From NCBI GenBank assembly GCA_003249255.1, contig QKJP01000008.1, positions 1 through 64,000 on the forward strand: 64,000 nt of DNA. Reading direction: 5' to 3'. Both the position numbers and the translations under genes were made by a program. Every line of letters begins with the position of its first letter. The first letter of the stretch is position 1. This document shows positions 44,196 through 53,921 of the stretch, one piece after another. The notes under the pieces were generated by a model, which saw nothing but the letters and a program-made list of their open reading frames with translations, did no database searches and had not been told where the DNA came from. The DNA is from Bacteroidales bacterium (GTDB taxonomy: Bacteria; Bacteroidota; Bacteroidia; Bacteroidales; Marinilabiliaceae).

Positions 44196-46487
44196 TTATT
44201 TTACGAATTTACTTATTAATACATCTTCTCCGGCAACCATTCTTACTAAATAAGTTCCTTTTGAAAGATTGCTTGCATTAAATGAAAGGCTATTGTCACC
44301 TTTTGAATAGATGTTATTGGAAATAACAGAAGCTTTAAGTTGTCCTTGCATGTCAATAACTTCAACACTAACGTTAGTTTCCGCTGCTAAAGAAAAATCA
44401 ATCGTTAATGAAGATTCAACTTTAGTAGGATAAGTCTTAAGCGCATTTTCAATATCATCAATCGCAACTGGTTCAACAGCTGTGTGTGATTTTAATTGAG
44501 CTAAATCGGCAACTTTAGAGAGTACAAAATAATCTAAATTCCACTGCCATGCTCCGGCTGCACCCACGCTCTTAACTTGAACAGCACCCACGCTTGATGC
44601 ATCAATAACAACCGTTTGAGAGGCAGTTAATTTTGTGAATGAATCCCAGGAACCGTTATTTGGAACTGAATCTACCATTGCTAAATCACCGTAATCAACC
44701 GCAAAACCAATTTGTGCTCCGTTTAGTGGAGTAGAGATGTAGTAATCTACTTTGTAAACGCCACTTTCCATGCCTGCAGGAAGTGTGTAAGTTGCCCAAT
44801 CTCCGGTTTGATTATTGTTGATAGCCACTCCTTGGCTTGCTCCGCTAAGTTGGTAAGTTGTAAATCCGTTGTAAGAACCTGCAGTGTGAGCAAAACTTTC
44901 AGCCTCAAAAACAACCGGATCAGAGTACTGAACATTCACACTAAAAGTAGCCACAAAGTTACCATCTTCACTGGTTGCAGTAATTGTAGCTGTACCAACA
45001 GAAAGAGCCTCGAAGAAATTTTCTACTTTACCGGTTTGTACAACAGGGTTTTCTCCACCACCCATTGTTTGAATGTATCCTTCTGCGTTTACATTGACTA
45101 CCGAAGCATCGCTTGATGACCATACAACTTTTTGGTTGCTGGTATACCATGGAGTGAATTTCACCGTTGCCTTTGAGCTGAATTGGCCCGGCTCTAAAGT
45201 GAAATCTGAAGTTCCTTCTATTTCTAAGCCTTCTGCAGGAACATTTAATACGCCTGATTTTGTGAATTTAATTTTATCAATTGTACAACGTACTTCATCT
45301 GTGCCACTCACTTCTAGTGCGAAATTATAAGTGTTTCTACCATCTTCAAAACCTATTGTTTGTGGTAAAGAAACCCATTGATAGGTGTCATGTGTATTAG
45401 GTAAAGTCATCGAAACTGGTGCTAATGCCCCTTCAGTTTGAATAGATTCGAATGTAATTACAGTATTTGAGTTATTAGTTTTAACCAAATATTCAATGCT
45501 GTATTCACCCGATTTACCTAAAAATTTACTGTAAGAATAATAAATATTTCCTGTTAGAAAGGTGAATAATTTACTTGCGTTAGAAGTTACCTCAACTGCT
45601 GTACCTGTAGGACATGGAACATGAGTACCTAAGTTTGAATATGGAGACGATTGAGCTTCTGCTTCAATTTCAAAACTGTGAGTGTCAAATACAGTAACAT
45701 TAAATGATGCTACAAAGCCACCCTCTTCACTGGTTGCAGTAATTGTTGCTGTTCCTTCGGCTTCTCCTGTAATGTAGTTACTTACTTCACCTCTTGGTAC
45801 GACAGGAGTTGGACCGCCACCATTTGTTAAAATATAACCCTCTGAAGGAACACTTACTACTGAAGGGTTACTTGATGCCCATGTTAAATTTTGGTTAGTT
45901 GCAACAGTAGGTGTGACGCCCACTTTTAATTCCGCAACAGCACCCGTTTTAATGCTCACCGGATTAGAGGTGATTGTGTTAATACCTTCTAAAGGAAAAT
46001 CCAGATTTCCCACGCGAGTTAAGACAATTTTGTCCAAATTCCATTGCCATGCACCTTCAGAACCTACACTTTTAATGATAAACATATAGGTATCCCCATT
46101 TATTAAGTTGATATCTTCTGAAGATACAAGGGGAGTAAAGGTATTCCAATCACCATTGTTGGGAACAGCAGTAGTAATAACATCTTCATGAGAAGGAGAC
46201 ATAATAGAAAACTCAACTCCTGCGTTATTTGCTGCCGTAGAAATATAATATGTTAAACTATATTTTCCGGATTGGTAAAAAGAAGGAAGCTGATACATTG
46301 CATAATCACCGGTTTGGTTATAATTAATAGCAACGCCGCCACTGGCACCTGATACTTGGTAAGTTTTAAACCCGGCATAGGTTCCTGCTGTCCGGCTGAA
46401 GTTTTCAGCTTCAATTTCAATTTGAGCGCTCATTGACAATGCCGTAGTAAGTGCTAAAATTGCAGATAAAAATAATTTTCTTTTCAT
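44196..46487 (-). CDS. Secreted CBM6/Big_2 domain protein with T9SS sorting tail
   Basis: The 763-residue protein has a signal peptide (KRKLFLSAILALTTALSMSA) and then alternates carbohydrate-binding and Ig-like modules. CBM6-like domains begin at about residue 24 (EIEAENFSRTAGTYAGFKTY), 270 (EIEAEAQSSPYSNLGTHV) and 525 (VFEAESFAHTAGSYNGFTTY), the first and third with the ligand-site pattern GVAINxNQTGD. Two Big_2 domains lie between them (LTWASSNPSVVSVPSEG, VVWSSSDASVVNVNAEG). The C-terminus is a T9SS type A sorting domain (LKTYPTKVESSLTIDFSL ... LISKFVK). There is no catalytic domain, so it may bind polysaccharide on the surface or serve as an accessory module. It stands alone. Confidence 0.85.
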   Translation of the reverse strand: MKRKLFLSAILALTTALSMSAQIEIEAENFSRTAGTYAGFKTYQVSGASGGVAINYNQTGDYAMYQLPSFYQSGKYSLTYYISTAANNAGVEFSIMSPSHEDVITTAVPNNGDWNTFTPLVSSEDINLINGDTYMFIIKSVGSEGAWQWNLDKIVLTRVGNLDFPLEGINTITSNPVSIKTGAVAELKVGVTPTVATNQNLTWASSNPSVVSVPSEGYILTNGGGPTPVVPRGEVSNYITGEAEGTATITATSEEGGFVASFNVTVFDTHSFEIEAEAQSSPYSNLGTHVPCPTGTAVEVTSNASKLFTFLTGNIYYSYSKFLGKSGEYSIEYLVKTNNSNTVITFESIQTEGALAPVSMTLPNTHDTYQWVSLPQTIGFEDGRNTYNFALEVSGTDEVRCTIDKIKFTKSGVLNVPAEGLEIEGTSDFTLEPGQFSSKATVKFTPWYTSNQKVVWSSSDASVVNVNAEGYIQTMGGGENPVVQTGKVENFFEALSVGTATITATSEDGNFVATFSVNVQYSDPVVFEAESFAHTAGSYNGFTTYQLSGASQGVAINNNQTGDWATYTLPAGMESGVYKVDYYISTPLNGAQIGFAVDYGDLAMVDSVPNNGSWDSFTKLTASQTVVIDASSVGAVQVKSVGAAGAWQWNLDYFVLSKVADLAQLKSHTAVEPVAIDDIENALKTYPTKVESSLTIDFSLAAETNVSVEVIDMQGQLKASVISNNIYSKGDNSLSFNASNLSKGTYLVRMVAGEDVLISKFVK

Positions 46488-46751
46488 TTTCTTGTGTAGT
46501 TTGAGATAGTTAAATGTATTTGGATAAATACTTTCTATTCGTTTTTAAAATTTTCGTTTGTGTTAGTTGCGTGCAAATGTATGTAATTGGTTTAAAATAT
46601 ATGTTAATTAGACGTGGATTTATGTTAATAAAGAATAATGTTCATAATAATTGTAATAATAAAATATATTATGTTTTTAAATGAGGTGTAACAGTTTTCA
46701 ACTTCAAATTCAACTTGCCTTCTCATCTTTAGATGCCTTAACTTAGGGGGT

Positions 46752-47195
46752 ATGGAAGTTGAATATGGCTATATTGGTTTGTTTGTAGTGTCTTTTTTAG
46801 CAGCAACGGTGATTCCTTTTAGCTCTGATACACTATTGGTTGGAATGATTATGGCAAAATTTGATCCCTTCTTTTGTATTGTTGTTGCTTCAGCTGGTAA
46901 TTGGCTAGGTGGATTGAGTTCTTATGGAATTGGCTATCTGGGCAAATACGACTGGATTGAAAAGTACCTTCGCATTAAAAAGGAAAAGCTGGAAAAAACA
47001 CAGCATAAAATAGCCGGTAAAGAATTGTGGATTTCGTTGTTTACCTGGTTGCCTGGGGTTGGGGATGTAATTGCAGTGCTTCTTGGCTTGTTAAAGGTAA
47101 ACTTCTTAAATGTTAGCATCGGAATGCTGATCGGGAAAGCAACCCGCTATGTTGTTTGGGCACTGATAACCATTAACTTTGTTACTTTAATATAA
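46752..47195 (+). CDS. YqaA-family membrane protein (DedA/SNARE-associated type)
   Basis: The 147-residue protein has about four hydrophobic segments (GLFVVSFLAATVIPFSSDTL, FCIVVASAGNWLGGLSSYGI, LWISLFTWLPGVGDVIAVLL, ATRYVVWALITINFVTLI). The motifs GNWLGG and WLPGVGDVIAVLLG are typical of the YqaA branch of the DedA/VTT superfamily, thought to act in membrane lipid or ion homeostasis. Length is normal. It is convergent with the RimK-fusion gene; a shared hairpin lies between them. Confidence 0.85.
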   Translation: MEVEYGYIGLFVVSFLAATVIPFSSDTLLVGMIMAKFDPFFCIVVASAGNWLGGLSSYGIGYLGKYDWIEKYLRIKKEKLEKTQHKIAGKELWISLFTWLPGVGDVIAVLLGLLKVNFLNVSIGMLIGKATRYVVWALITINFVTLI

Positions 47196-47201
47196 AATGA
47201 A

Positions 47202-47234
47202 ACACCTTCAAGCTTATCGAATTCTTGAAGGTGT
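47202..47234. terminator. Hairpin between yqaA-like and rimK-like genes
   Basis: Arms ACACCTTCAAG and CTTGAAGGTGT with an 11-nt loop; on the minus strand a T-rich tract follows, so it ends the RimK-fusion gene and may serve both directions. Confidence 0.75.
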
Positions 47235-47249
47235 CGCAAATGGTTTTCT

Positions 47250-48635
47250 TTATCCAATATTTTTTTTCTTGAATTTTAAATCTTTCTCTATGGCTTCTAT
47301 CATCTTACCGGCAATGTCTTTGTTAGATGCACCTTCAATTCCTTCCAAGCCTGGAGAGGAGTTAACTTCCAATAAAAGTGGACTCCCTTGACCACGAATG
47401 ATATCTACACCGGCAACTTTCAAATTCATTGTTTTAGTAGCTTGAATGGCAATGCGCTTTTCTTCTGCTGTGATTTTAGTAAGAGTAGCAGTACCTCCCA
47501 TGTGAATGTTTGCTCTAAATTCACCCGGAGCAGCGGTTCGCATAATGCTTTCTACAACTTTACCATTCACTACAAAGCAGCGGATATCTTTACCGTTAGC
47601 TTCTTTGATAAACTCCTGAACCAAAATGTTTGCTCTCAGGCTTTTAAAGGCGTTAATCAAACTCTCAGCAGCTTTTTTTGTTTCAGCCAATACAACGCCT
47701 TTTCCTTGCGTTCCTTCTAAAAGCTTTACAATCAAAGGTGCTCCACCAACCATTTTTATTAGCTCATCAGTATCTAAGGGCGAGTTGGCAAAACCTGTGG
47801 TTGGAATTGGTAAGCCGCTGTTAATCAATAATTGTAAGGAGTAAAGCTTATCTCTACTCTGGGTAATGGCCGAAGCTGTATTCAAGGTATATACTCCCAT
47901 TGCCTCAAAATGGCGAGTTAATGCACAACCATAAAAAGTGGCACTTGGTCTAATGCGTGGGATAATCGCATCAAAACCAGTCAGAATACGACCTCCCCGG
48001 TAATGCATTTCCGGGTTTTTACCATCCAATTTGATGTAACAGTCTTTAATACTTAAAAATTCAATATCATGACCACGTTCTTGTCCTGCTTCAATAATTC
48101 TTCTGTTACTGTATAAGTCAGGATTGGAAGCTAATAAGCCAATTTTTAAGCCTGTAGGTTCCTTTTCATACGTGTGGTAAAATTGGTGGATAATATCTCT
48201 TGATAAATTACCTAATAACAAAGAAGATTGCGGATCAACCAATATTTTTCCCGACATGGCTTGTCTACCTAGAAGCATACGGTAGCCCATAGAGTCTCTA
48301 TTGGTTAAGGTAACTTCAATTTCCCAGGAATCTTCAGCCATCGCTATGATGGTGCGTATAACATAGCGAGATTCACTGGTTCCGCTCGAACTTTTAACCC
48401 TTCTTTTATCAATGATTGGTGCTTCACAATGAATTGTGGTTTTTCCGTCATTTTGAAGCGGATGTACTTCAAAACTTACCCAGGGGATCCCTTCTTTATT
48501 AAACGGTACGATATTTACCGCATGTAAAGCAGATGTTTTTGCACCCGAATCAACTCTGGACTTTATTACCGGAATATTGATCTGAGGAAGGCCACACCAT
48601 TCCTCACTGCCAACAATAATTTTGTTGTTGTTCAT
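47250..48635 (-). CDS. Retropepsin-like protease domain fused to RimK-type ATP-grasp ligase
   Basis: The 461-residue protein has two parts. Residues 1 to about 145 are a PF05618-type domain annotated as ATP-dependent zinc protease, with the aspartic-protease-like motif SRVDSGAKTSALHA (D29) and LLGRQAM near its end. The rest is an ATP-grasp ligase of the RimK family: KIGLLASNPDLYSNRRIIEA, PLIVKLLEGTQGKGVVLAE, VQEFIKEANGKDIRCFVVNG and LLEVNSSPGLEGIEG. RimK adds glutamates to ribosomal protein S6; the N-terminal domain resembles partners encoded beside rimK elsewhere. The fusion suggests a ligase and processing enzyme in one chain (inference). Confidence 0.85.
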   Translation of the reverse strand: MNNNKIIVGSEEWCGLPQINIPVIKSRVDSGAKTSALHAVNIVPFNKEGIPWVSFEVHPLQNDGKTTIHCEAPIIDKRRVKSSSGTSESRYVIRTIIAMAEDSWEIEVTLTNRDSMGYRMLLGRQAMSGKILVDPQSSLLLGNLSRDIIHQFYHTYEKEPTGLKIGLLASNPDLYSNRRIIEAGQERGHDIEFLSIKDCYIKLDGKNPEMHYRGGRILTGFDAIIPRIRPSATFYGCALTRHFEAMGVYTLNTASAITQSRDKLYSLQLLINSGLPIPTTGFANSPLDTDELIKMVGGAPLIVKLLEGTQGKGVVLAETKKAAESLINAFKSLRANILVQEFIKEANGKDIRCFVVNGKVVESIMRTAAPGEFRANIHMGGTATLTKITAEEKRIAIQATKTMNLKVAGVDIIRGQGSPLLLEVNSSPGLEGIEGASNKDIAGKMIEAIEKDLKFKKKNIG

Positions 48636-48854
48636 TGTATTAAAATATTTGCTCTTAATTTCTGCAATACTACATTATATTTTCGGAATTGAATCTAGTT
48701 TTGTAGCAAAAAGTAAAATATATTTGCGTAACCTAACTGGTTGAATATTATGTTGATTAAAGGCTTGATATTCATCATGTTTTACAAGTTAATACACTTG
48801 ATTGTGAATGGCTAGTGTAAAACAAATAATGTTTAGATTAGAATTAATTAATGC

Positions 48855-50294
48855 ATGAGACAAGATTATAATCGCTTTGTAATTGCTTTTAGGAGGCTTT
48901 ATAAAAGTATTTTAGGTTTTGAAGAGGGGTCTGATATTCAAGAAACCATTGAGGGTATTAAAAAAGATATTGCCTTTAGAGGACATACGGCCTGGATTTT
49001 GATGTTTTCCATTTTTATCGCTTCCATAGGCTTAAATGTAAATTCTACAGCGGTTATTATTGGTGCCATGTTAATCTCTCCACTAATGGGGCCTATTTTA
49101 GGGATTGGTTTAGCCATTGGGACCAATGATTTTGAAACTTTATACCGTTCTTTTCGCAACCTGGGCATCGCCATTGGTATTAGTTTAGCAACATCTACCT
49201 TATATTTTATCATTACTCCGCTAGATATTGAGCAATCTGAAATTTTAGCTCGTACAGAACCCACGCTGCTCGATGTGTTAGTGGCTTTGTTTGGTGGTTT
49301 TGCCGGGATTATTGCCGGTTCGCAAAAAGAGAAAACAAATGTAGTTCCCGGTGTGGCTATTGCAACTGCCTTAATGCCACCTTTGTGTACTGCCGGCTAT
49401 GGATTAGCCAACCTCAGATTTGATTATTTCTTAGGGGCTTTTTATTTGTTTTTTATCAATTCTGTTTTTATCAGTTTGGCAACTTTTATAGTTGTTCGTT
49501 ACCTTAAGTTTCCATTACTGAATAACATTTACAGTCAGAAATTAAAACGCTATCGTATTTATCTGACCATCTTTTTAGTATTAACCATTATTCCAAGTGC
49601 CATTATTTTTTATAATGTTATTCAGGAAGCTCGTTTTAACGTGTCCGTTGAAAAATTTGTGAAGGATCACTGTAGTTTTGAAAATAGTGAGCTGATCAGT
49701 TTTAAATCCAATTACAACGATACCCTCTCTTCTTTAGCTCTGTATTACATAGGAGATGAGGTCGAAGAAGATAAATATTTGTCTTTGGTTAACCATTTGC
49801 CGGATTATGGTTTAGTGAATTCAGATTTTTTTGCCATTACGAATAAAACTACCATCAAAATTCATCAGGAAAATGATGCAGATCCAATCAACTTGGATGA
49901 AAAGCTAACTGCATTTAACAATGATTTACGGATTTCTATTTTAGAAGATATTTATACTAAGAATAATGAAATTATTAAAGATAAAGATTTGAAAATTCAA
50001 CTTTTAGAGCAAGAGTTGTTGAAGCATACGGCTAAAAATGCGGATACCTTTCCGTATTATCAAATTGGGAAAGAATTGAAATTCCATTTTCCTATCATTT
50101 CTCAATATGCATTTTCAAACACAGTAGAGCATAAAAGCATGAATAATTCCATTGTTCAAGATACCATACCGGCATTTTTAATCCGTTTTAAAAAGGGATA
50201 TGGAAATTCGCATCGAAAGAAGGTCTTAAACGAAGCAGAAGGTTGGTTAAGGGTACGCTTAAACAAAAACCAACTCGAAGCCATCGAGTATTGA
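48855..50294 (+). CDS. DUF389 (TIGR00341-like) membrane protein
   Basis: The 479-residue protein has about six hydrophobic segments in residues 40-260: TAWILMFSIFIASIGLNVNS, AVIIGAMLISPLMGPILGIG, LGIAIGISLATSTLYFIITP, LLDVLVALFGGFAGIIAG, VVPGVAIATALMPPLCTAGY and FLGAFYLFFINSVFISLATF, with the DUF389 signature of small residues, prolines and NSTAVIIGAMLISPLMGP. The rest is a soluble C-terminal half of about 220 residues with a helix-rich and coiled-coil-like region. Function of DUF389 proteins is not established. The gene precedes the GNAT-nitrilase gene by 31 bp and they may share a transcript. Confidence 0.88.
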   Translation: MRQDYNRFVIAFRRLYKSILGFEEGSDIQETIEGIKKDIAFRGHTAWILMFSIFIASIGLNVNSTAVIIGAMLISPLMGPILGIGLAIGTNDFETLYRSFRNLGIAIGISLATSTLYFIITPLDIEQSEILARTEPTLLDVLVALFGGFAGIIAGSQKEKTNVVPGVAIATALMPPLCTAGYGLANLRFDYFLGAFYLFFINSVFISLATFIVVRYLKFPLLNNIYSQKLKRYRIYLTIFLVLTIIPSAIIFYNVIQEARFNVSVEKFVKDHCSFENSELISFKSNYNDTLSSLALYYIGDEVEEDKYLSLVNHLPDYGLVNSDFFAITNKTTIKIHQENDADPINLDEKLTAFNNDLRISILEDIYTKNNEIIKDKDLKIQLLEQELLKHTAKNADTFPYYQIGKELKFHFPIISQYAFSNTVEHKSMNNSIVQDTIPAFLIRFKKGYGNSHRKKVLNEAEGWLRVRLNKNQLEAIEY

Positions 50295-50325
50295 TGAAAT
50301 TTGAAGAACTAAAATTTTTCTAATT

Positions 50326-51849
50326 GTGACAAAAGAAATCCATAATGTAGAATTAGTTTTTTTAAGTCTTCACGATTATCTGGAGCTTAAAGAAGTGATG
50401 ATAAGCGCATACCGTAGTATGCCGGATTCATACTGGCGACAGGATAAAATTGAAACACTTATCAATTTATTTCCTGAAGGTCAAATTGTTATTAAAGTAA
50501 ATGGCGATATTGCCGGAGTCGCATTATCTATCATAGTTGATTCTCTTAAAGTAGACGATCATCATACATACCAAGATATTACCGGCGATTATACTTTCTC
50601 TACCCATACCGTAAAGGGAGATACATTATACGGTATTGATGTTTTTATTAAACCCGAGTTTCGTGGATTACGTTTAGGACGGCGTATGTATGATTACCGA
50701 AAGGAATTGTGCGAAAAACTCAATCTCAAAGGTATCCTGTTTGGTGGTCGTATTCCTAATTATCATAAGTATAAAGATGCATTAACTCCTAAAGAGTACA
50801 TTGAAAAAGTACGGTTGAAAGAAATTCATGACCCGGTATTTAATTTTCAGTTGTCGAACGATTTTCATCCGGTACGTATTTTAAAGAAATACCTGGAAGG
50901 GGATGATGCATCGGGCGAATATGCAGTGCTTTTACGTTGGGATAACATTTATTATGAAAAACCATCGCAACAAGCTCAATCCATTAAAACTTCTGTGCGT
51001 TTAGGTTTGGTACAATGGCAGATGCGACCTTATCAAAATGCCGGTGAATTAATGCAACAAGCCGAATATTTTGTAGATGCTTTAAGTGGTTATAAAAGTG
51101 ATTTTGTCTTGTTTCCCGAATTTTTTAATGCGCCATTAATGGCCGGCTATAACCAAATGAGTGAGCCGGATGCCATTCGTGAATTGGCCAAGTACACCGA
51201 AGAGCTAACGCGTGAGTTTTCCAAATTAGCGGTAAGTTATAACATTAACATCATTACCGGTAGTATGCCCGAAATAGTGGATAACTTGTTGTACAATGTA
51301 GGTTATTTATGCAAACGAGATGGAAGTGTGGAGCGTTTTGAGAAAATACATGTTACACCGGATGAAGCTAAAGTTTGGGCGCTTACCGGTGGCAATACCG
51401 TGAGAACCTTTGATACCGATTGTGGAAAAATTGGGATTTTGATATGTTATGATGTAGAGTTTCCCGAACTCTCTCGCTTATTAGCCGACGAAGGGATGGA
51501 TATCTTGTTTGTGCCATTTTTGACTGATACTCAAAACGGCTATTCTCGCGTGCGAAATTGTGCAATGGCACGAGCCATCGAAAACGAATGTTATGTGGTC
51601 ATTGCCGGTAGTGTAGGAAATTTACCCAATGTCCATAACATGGATATTCAATATGCTCAATCCATGGTATTTACGCCCTGCGATTTTTCTTTTCCTACCA
51701 ATGGAATAAAAGCAGAAACCACCCCTAATACCGAAATGATTTTAATTGCTGATGTTGACCTAAGCTTATTAAGAGATTTGCACAATTATGGCTCGGTGCG
51801 AAATTTAAAGGATAGAAGAAGTGACCTTTATAAGGTTATAAAGTCATAA
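50326..51849 (+). CDS. Bifunctional GNAT acetyltransferase-nitrilase protein
   Basis: The 507-residue protein (GTG start) fuses a GNAT domain (residues 1-215; GIDVFIKPEFRGLRLGRRMY is the acetyl-CoA loop) to a carbon-nitrogen hydrolase domain (about 225-500). The nitrilase triad is visible: E265 (VLFPEFFNAP), K340 (RFEKIHVTPDE) and C374 (IGILICYDVEFPE). The fusion is known in many bacteria as a GNAT-nitrilase protein of uncertain substrate. It could process an amide or N-acyl compound, for example in small-molecule repair or detoxification (inference). Confidence 0.92.
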   Translation: MTKEIHNVELVFLSLHDYLELKEVMISAYRSMPDSYWRQDKIETLINLFPEGQIVIKVNGDIAGVALSIIVDSLKVDDHHTYQDITGDYTFSTHTVKGDTLYGIDVFIKPEFRGLRLGRRMYDYRKELCEKLNLKGILFGGRIPNYHKYKDALTPKEYIEKVRLKEIHDPVFNFQLSNDFHPVRILKKYLEGDDASGEYAVLLRWDNIYYEKPSQQAQSIKTSVRLGLVQWQMRPYQNAGELMQQAEYFVDALSGYKSDFVLFPEFFNAPLMAGYNQMSEPDAIRELAKYTEELTREFSKLAVSYNINIITGSMPEIVDNLLYNVGYLCKRDGSVERFEKIHVTPDEAKVWALTGGNTVRTFDTDCGKIGILICYDVEFPELSRLLADEGMDILFVPFLTDTQNGYSRVRNCAMARAIENECYVVIAGSVGNLPNVHNMDIQYAQSMVFTPCDFSFPTNGIKAETTPNTEMILIADVDLSLLRDLHNYGSVRNLKDRRSDLYKVIKS

Positions 51850-51923
51850 AGCCAAAAAAAATATATTTGATTCTGATTGTCCGTAATTAGGTATAATTGA
51901 TTGGCAAAACGTCAAAAAAATTC

Positions 51924-51960
51924 AGCACAGAGTTTTACTTCATAAACTCTGTGCTTTTGT
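51924..51960 (+). terminator. Terminator after the GNAT-nitrilase gene
   Basis: Arms AGCACAGAGTTT and AAACTCTGTGCT with an 8-nt loop, followed by TTTG. Confidence 0.7.
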
Positions 51961-52044
51961 GTCAGTTTTGAAATAATTATGCTTAATAACGGATATACCT
52001 ATATTTGATTCATAACTAAAACAAATAAAACAAAAGTGACCAAA

Positions 52045-52383
52045 ATGAATGTGACCAAACCACGTGTAATTCAGGATTTTTATAAGTTACCTGAGAACTT
52101 ACAAGAACAGGTGAAATTGGTTTATCCTGAGGGTTTTAGTGAATATCTTATTGATTTCTATAATGCAAAAGGAGAGTTAATTAGCGCCTTGCGCTTCGAG
52201 ACCGATGAAAAACTTTATTTGCTGCGTATGACTCGAGTTTATGCCAAGCAAATTATTGAAGATGATTCAGATTATAATGCACTTGGTATTTTGAGAGATG
52301 ATATTAGAGAAGAATATGAAGAAAGGCATGGTGACGAAGAATATTTATTAGAAAACGAAAACTATTCCCGCGAAGAATATTAA
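52045..52383 (+). CDS. Small acidic hypothetical protein
   Basis: I place the start at ATG 52045 (MNVTKPRVIQDFYKLPENLQ); GTG 52036 is an alternative. The protein of 112 residues is acidic, with EDDSDYNALGILRDDIREEY and a tail rich in E and Y (EERHGDEEYLLENENYSREE). The middle GFSEYLIDFYNAKGELISAL looks like beta strands, and the rest is helical. No signal peptide or membrane segment is visible. I do not recognise the family, but close relatives of this length with the start DFYKLPENLQEQ seem common in Bacteroidota (recollection). Confidence 0.6.
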   Translation: MNVTKPRVIQDFYKLPENLQEQVKLVYPEGFSEYLIDFYNAKGELISALRFETDEKLYLLRMTRVYAKQIIEDDSDYNALGILRDDIREEYEERHGDEEYLLENENYSREEY

Positions 52384-52561
52384 TTTATAAGTATATCTGT
52401 ATAATAATTAAACACAGGACTACAAAAACTCAGCGTTTATGAAAAATAACATGAAAATCTGTGTTTCAGAGTCTCTGTGTAGGTGTTTTGGACTTTATCC
52501 CAATAGCTTTAGGATCATAAAGCTCTGTTTTTAACATCTATCTTCTTTTTATTTAAAACGA

Positions 52562-53626
52562 ATGGCTCGATTTATAAAATCTAAAAAACAAGCAATAGGT
52601 ATCTCTCCCGATTCATTAATGTTTCGGGGAGAAGTAAAAACAGACAATGTTCGCGTCCGCTTAATCGAATACGATAGTGAAAAGCTTCACTCCAAAGAAA
52701 TAGAAAAACTAAGTGAGTTACGAGCTTGTGTTGATTCTACAGCCATTTCATGGATTAACATTGATGGTTTACACGATGAAAGAGTCATTAGTGAACTTTC
52801 GAGCCTTTTCTCAATAGATGAATTGGTTTTGTCTGATGTGTTAAATCCGCACAACAGGCCAAAGGTTCAGGAATATGATGACTGCTTGTACTTATCCATC
52901 AAGATGTTGTATTATGATGAAAAAGAGACATCGTTAAAAACCGAGAACCTTTCCATCATCTTGAAAGAAAATCTGGTGCTTACCTTCCAGGAAAGGGTTG
53001 GCGATATGTTTGATCCGGTTCGAAAAAGACTCAATAATGCTAAAAAACGAATTCGTCAGCATGATGCTGAATATTTAGTATTTGCATTGTTAGACGTGAT
53101 AATTGACCATTATATTTACATTCTTAGCCAGATAGGATACGATATAGAATGTTTTGATGATGAGTTGATTGCTCATCCAAACGAAGAAAACCTTCTCATC
53201 ATTAATAAATACAAGCGCGAGGTAAACTACATGAGAAAGGTCATTATTCCTGCGCGTGAATTAATTTCAAACCTGGTCAAAATCGAAACCGATTACATTA
53301 GTGATGAAGTAGAAGTTCATTACAAAGAGTTGGAACACAATATTAAAATGGCAACAGAATCGGTGGATAGTTACCGCGAAATACTATCAGACCAGTTAGG
53401 CGTGTTTCATACCAACATGAGTAATAAATTGAACGATGTATTAAAGGTACTCACCATTTTCTCAGTTATCTTTATTCCCATTACCTTTATAGCCGGTATT
53501 TATGGAACCAATTTTGAATTTATTCCCGAGCTCAAATTTAAATACGGTTATTTGTACATGTGGATACTAATACTTATCACCGTTGCGGGTATGATTTATT
53601 ATTTTAAGCGAAAAAGGTGGTTGTAA
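52562..53626 (+). CDS. corA: CorA-family Mg/Co transporter with variant GTN signature
   Basis: The 354-residue protein has the CorA layout: a cytosolic funnel domain (residues 1-290) with a long helix, and two C-terminal membrane helices (LTIFSVIFIPITFIAGIYG and YLYMWILILITVAGMIYYF) with a basic tail (FKRKRWL). The family's signature YGMN at the end of the first helix reads YGTN here (G315-T316-N317), followed by FEFIPEL in the periplasmic loop. GTN or GVN replacements exist in some CorA-like proteins such as the ZntB group, so substrate may be divalent metal other than Mg. It precedes the MscS cluster. Confidence 0.88.
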   Translation: MARFIKSKKQAIGISPDSLMFRGEVKTDNVRVRLIEYDSEKLHSKEIEKLSELRACVDSTAISWINIDGLHDERVISELSSLFSIDELVLSDVLNPHNRPKVQEYDDCLYLSIKMLYYDEKETSLKTENLSIILKENLVLTFQERVGDMFDPVRKRLNNAKKRIRQHDAEYLVFALLDVIIDHYIYILSQIGYDIECFDDELIAHPNEENLLIINKYKREVNYMRKVIIPARELISNLVKIETDYISDEVEVHYKELEHNIKMATESVDSYREILSDQLGVFHTNMSNKLNDVLKVLTIFSVIFIPITFIAGIYGTNFEFIPELKFKYGYLYMWILILITVAGMIYYFKRKRWL

Positions 53627-53921
53627 TTAATTGAGTGCAACTTGCTTAATTGCCGAGTTGTACTGCTTGTTTAATTGTTGAGTTGATAATGTTTTGGTCA
53701 ATGATTATTTTGCAACAGCTCACATTTGTATTTTATACCTTCAGTTCTTCGAGCTATAATGAAAACTTAAAAGTGGAAAAATGATATTAATCATCGATCA
53801 TCAAAGAGCATTTTAAACTTATCGAAACGACCATGTAAAAGGCCTTACCCACAGGGAGATGATTAAATTTTCTTTTGCGTCTTTGCGTGAAAATTATAAA
53901 CTTATGTAATAAAATTTAAAC

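Noticed and set aside
46574-46581. Possible minus-strand TAnnTTTG promoter element before the CBM6/Big_2 gene
   Set aside because: The reverse complement is TACATTTG, but I find no TTG at the right distance, so the match may be chance in AT-rich DNA.
51383-51571. Short opposite-strand frames inside the GNAT-nitrilase and other long genes
   Set aside because: They are shadows of the real genes, with no start context or protein-like composition.
52395-52560. Possible RNA or repeat between the small acidic gene and corA (ACTCAGCGTTTATG, CAGAGTCTCTGTG)
   Set aside because: A short CAGAGTCTCTG palindrome is visible but there is no second copy in the window and no strong fold.
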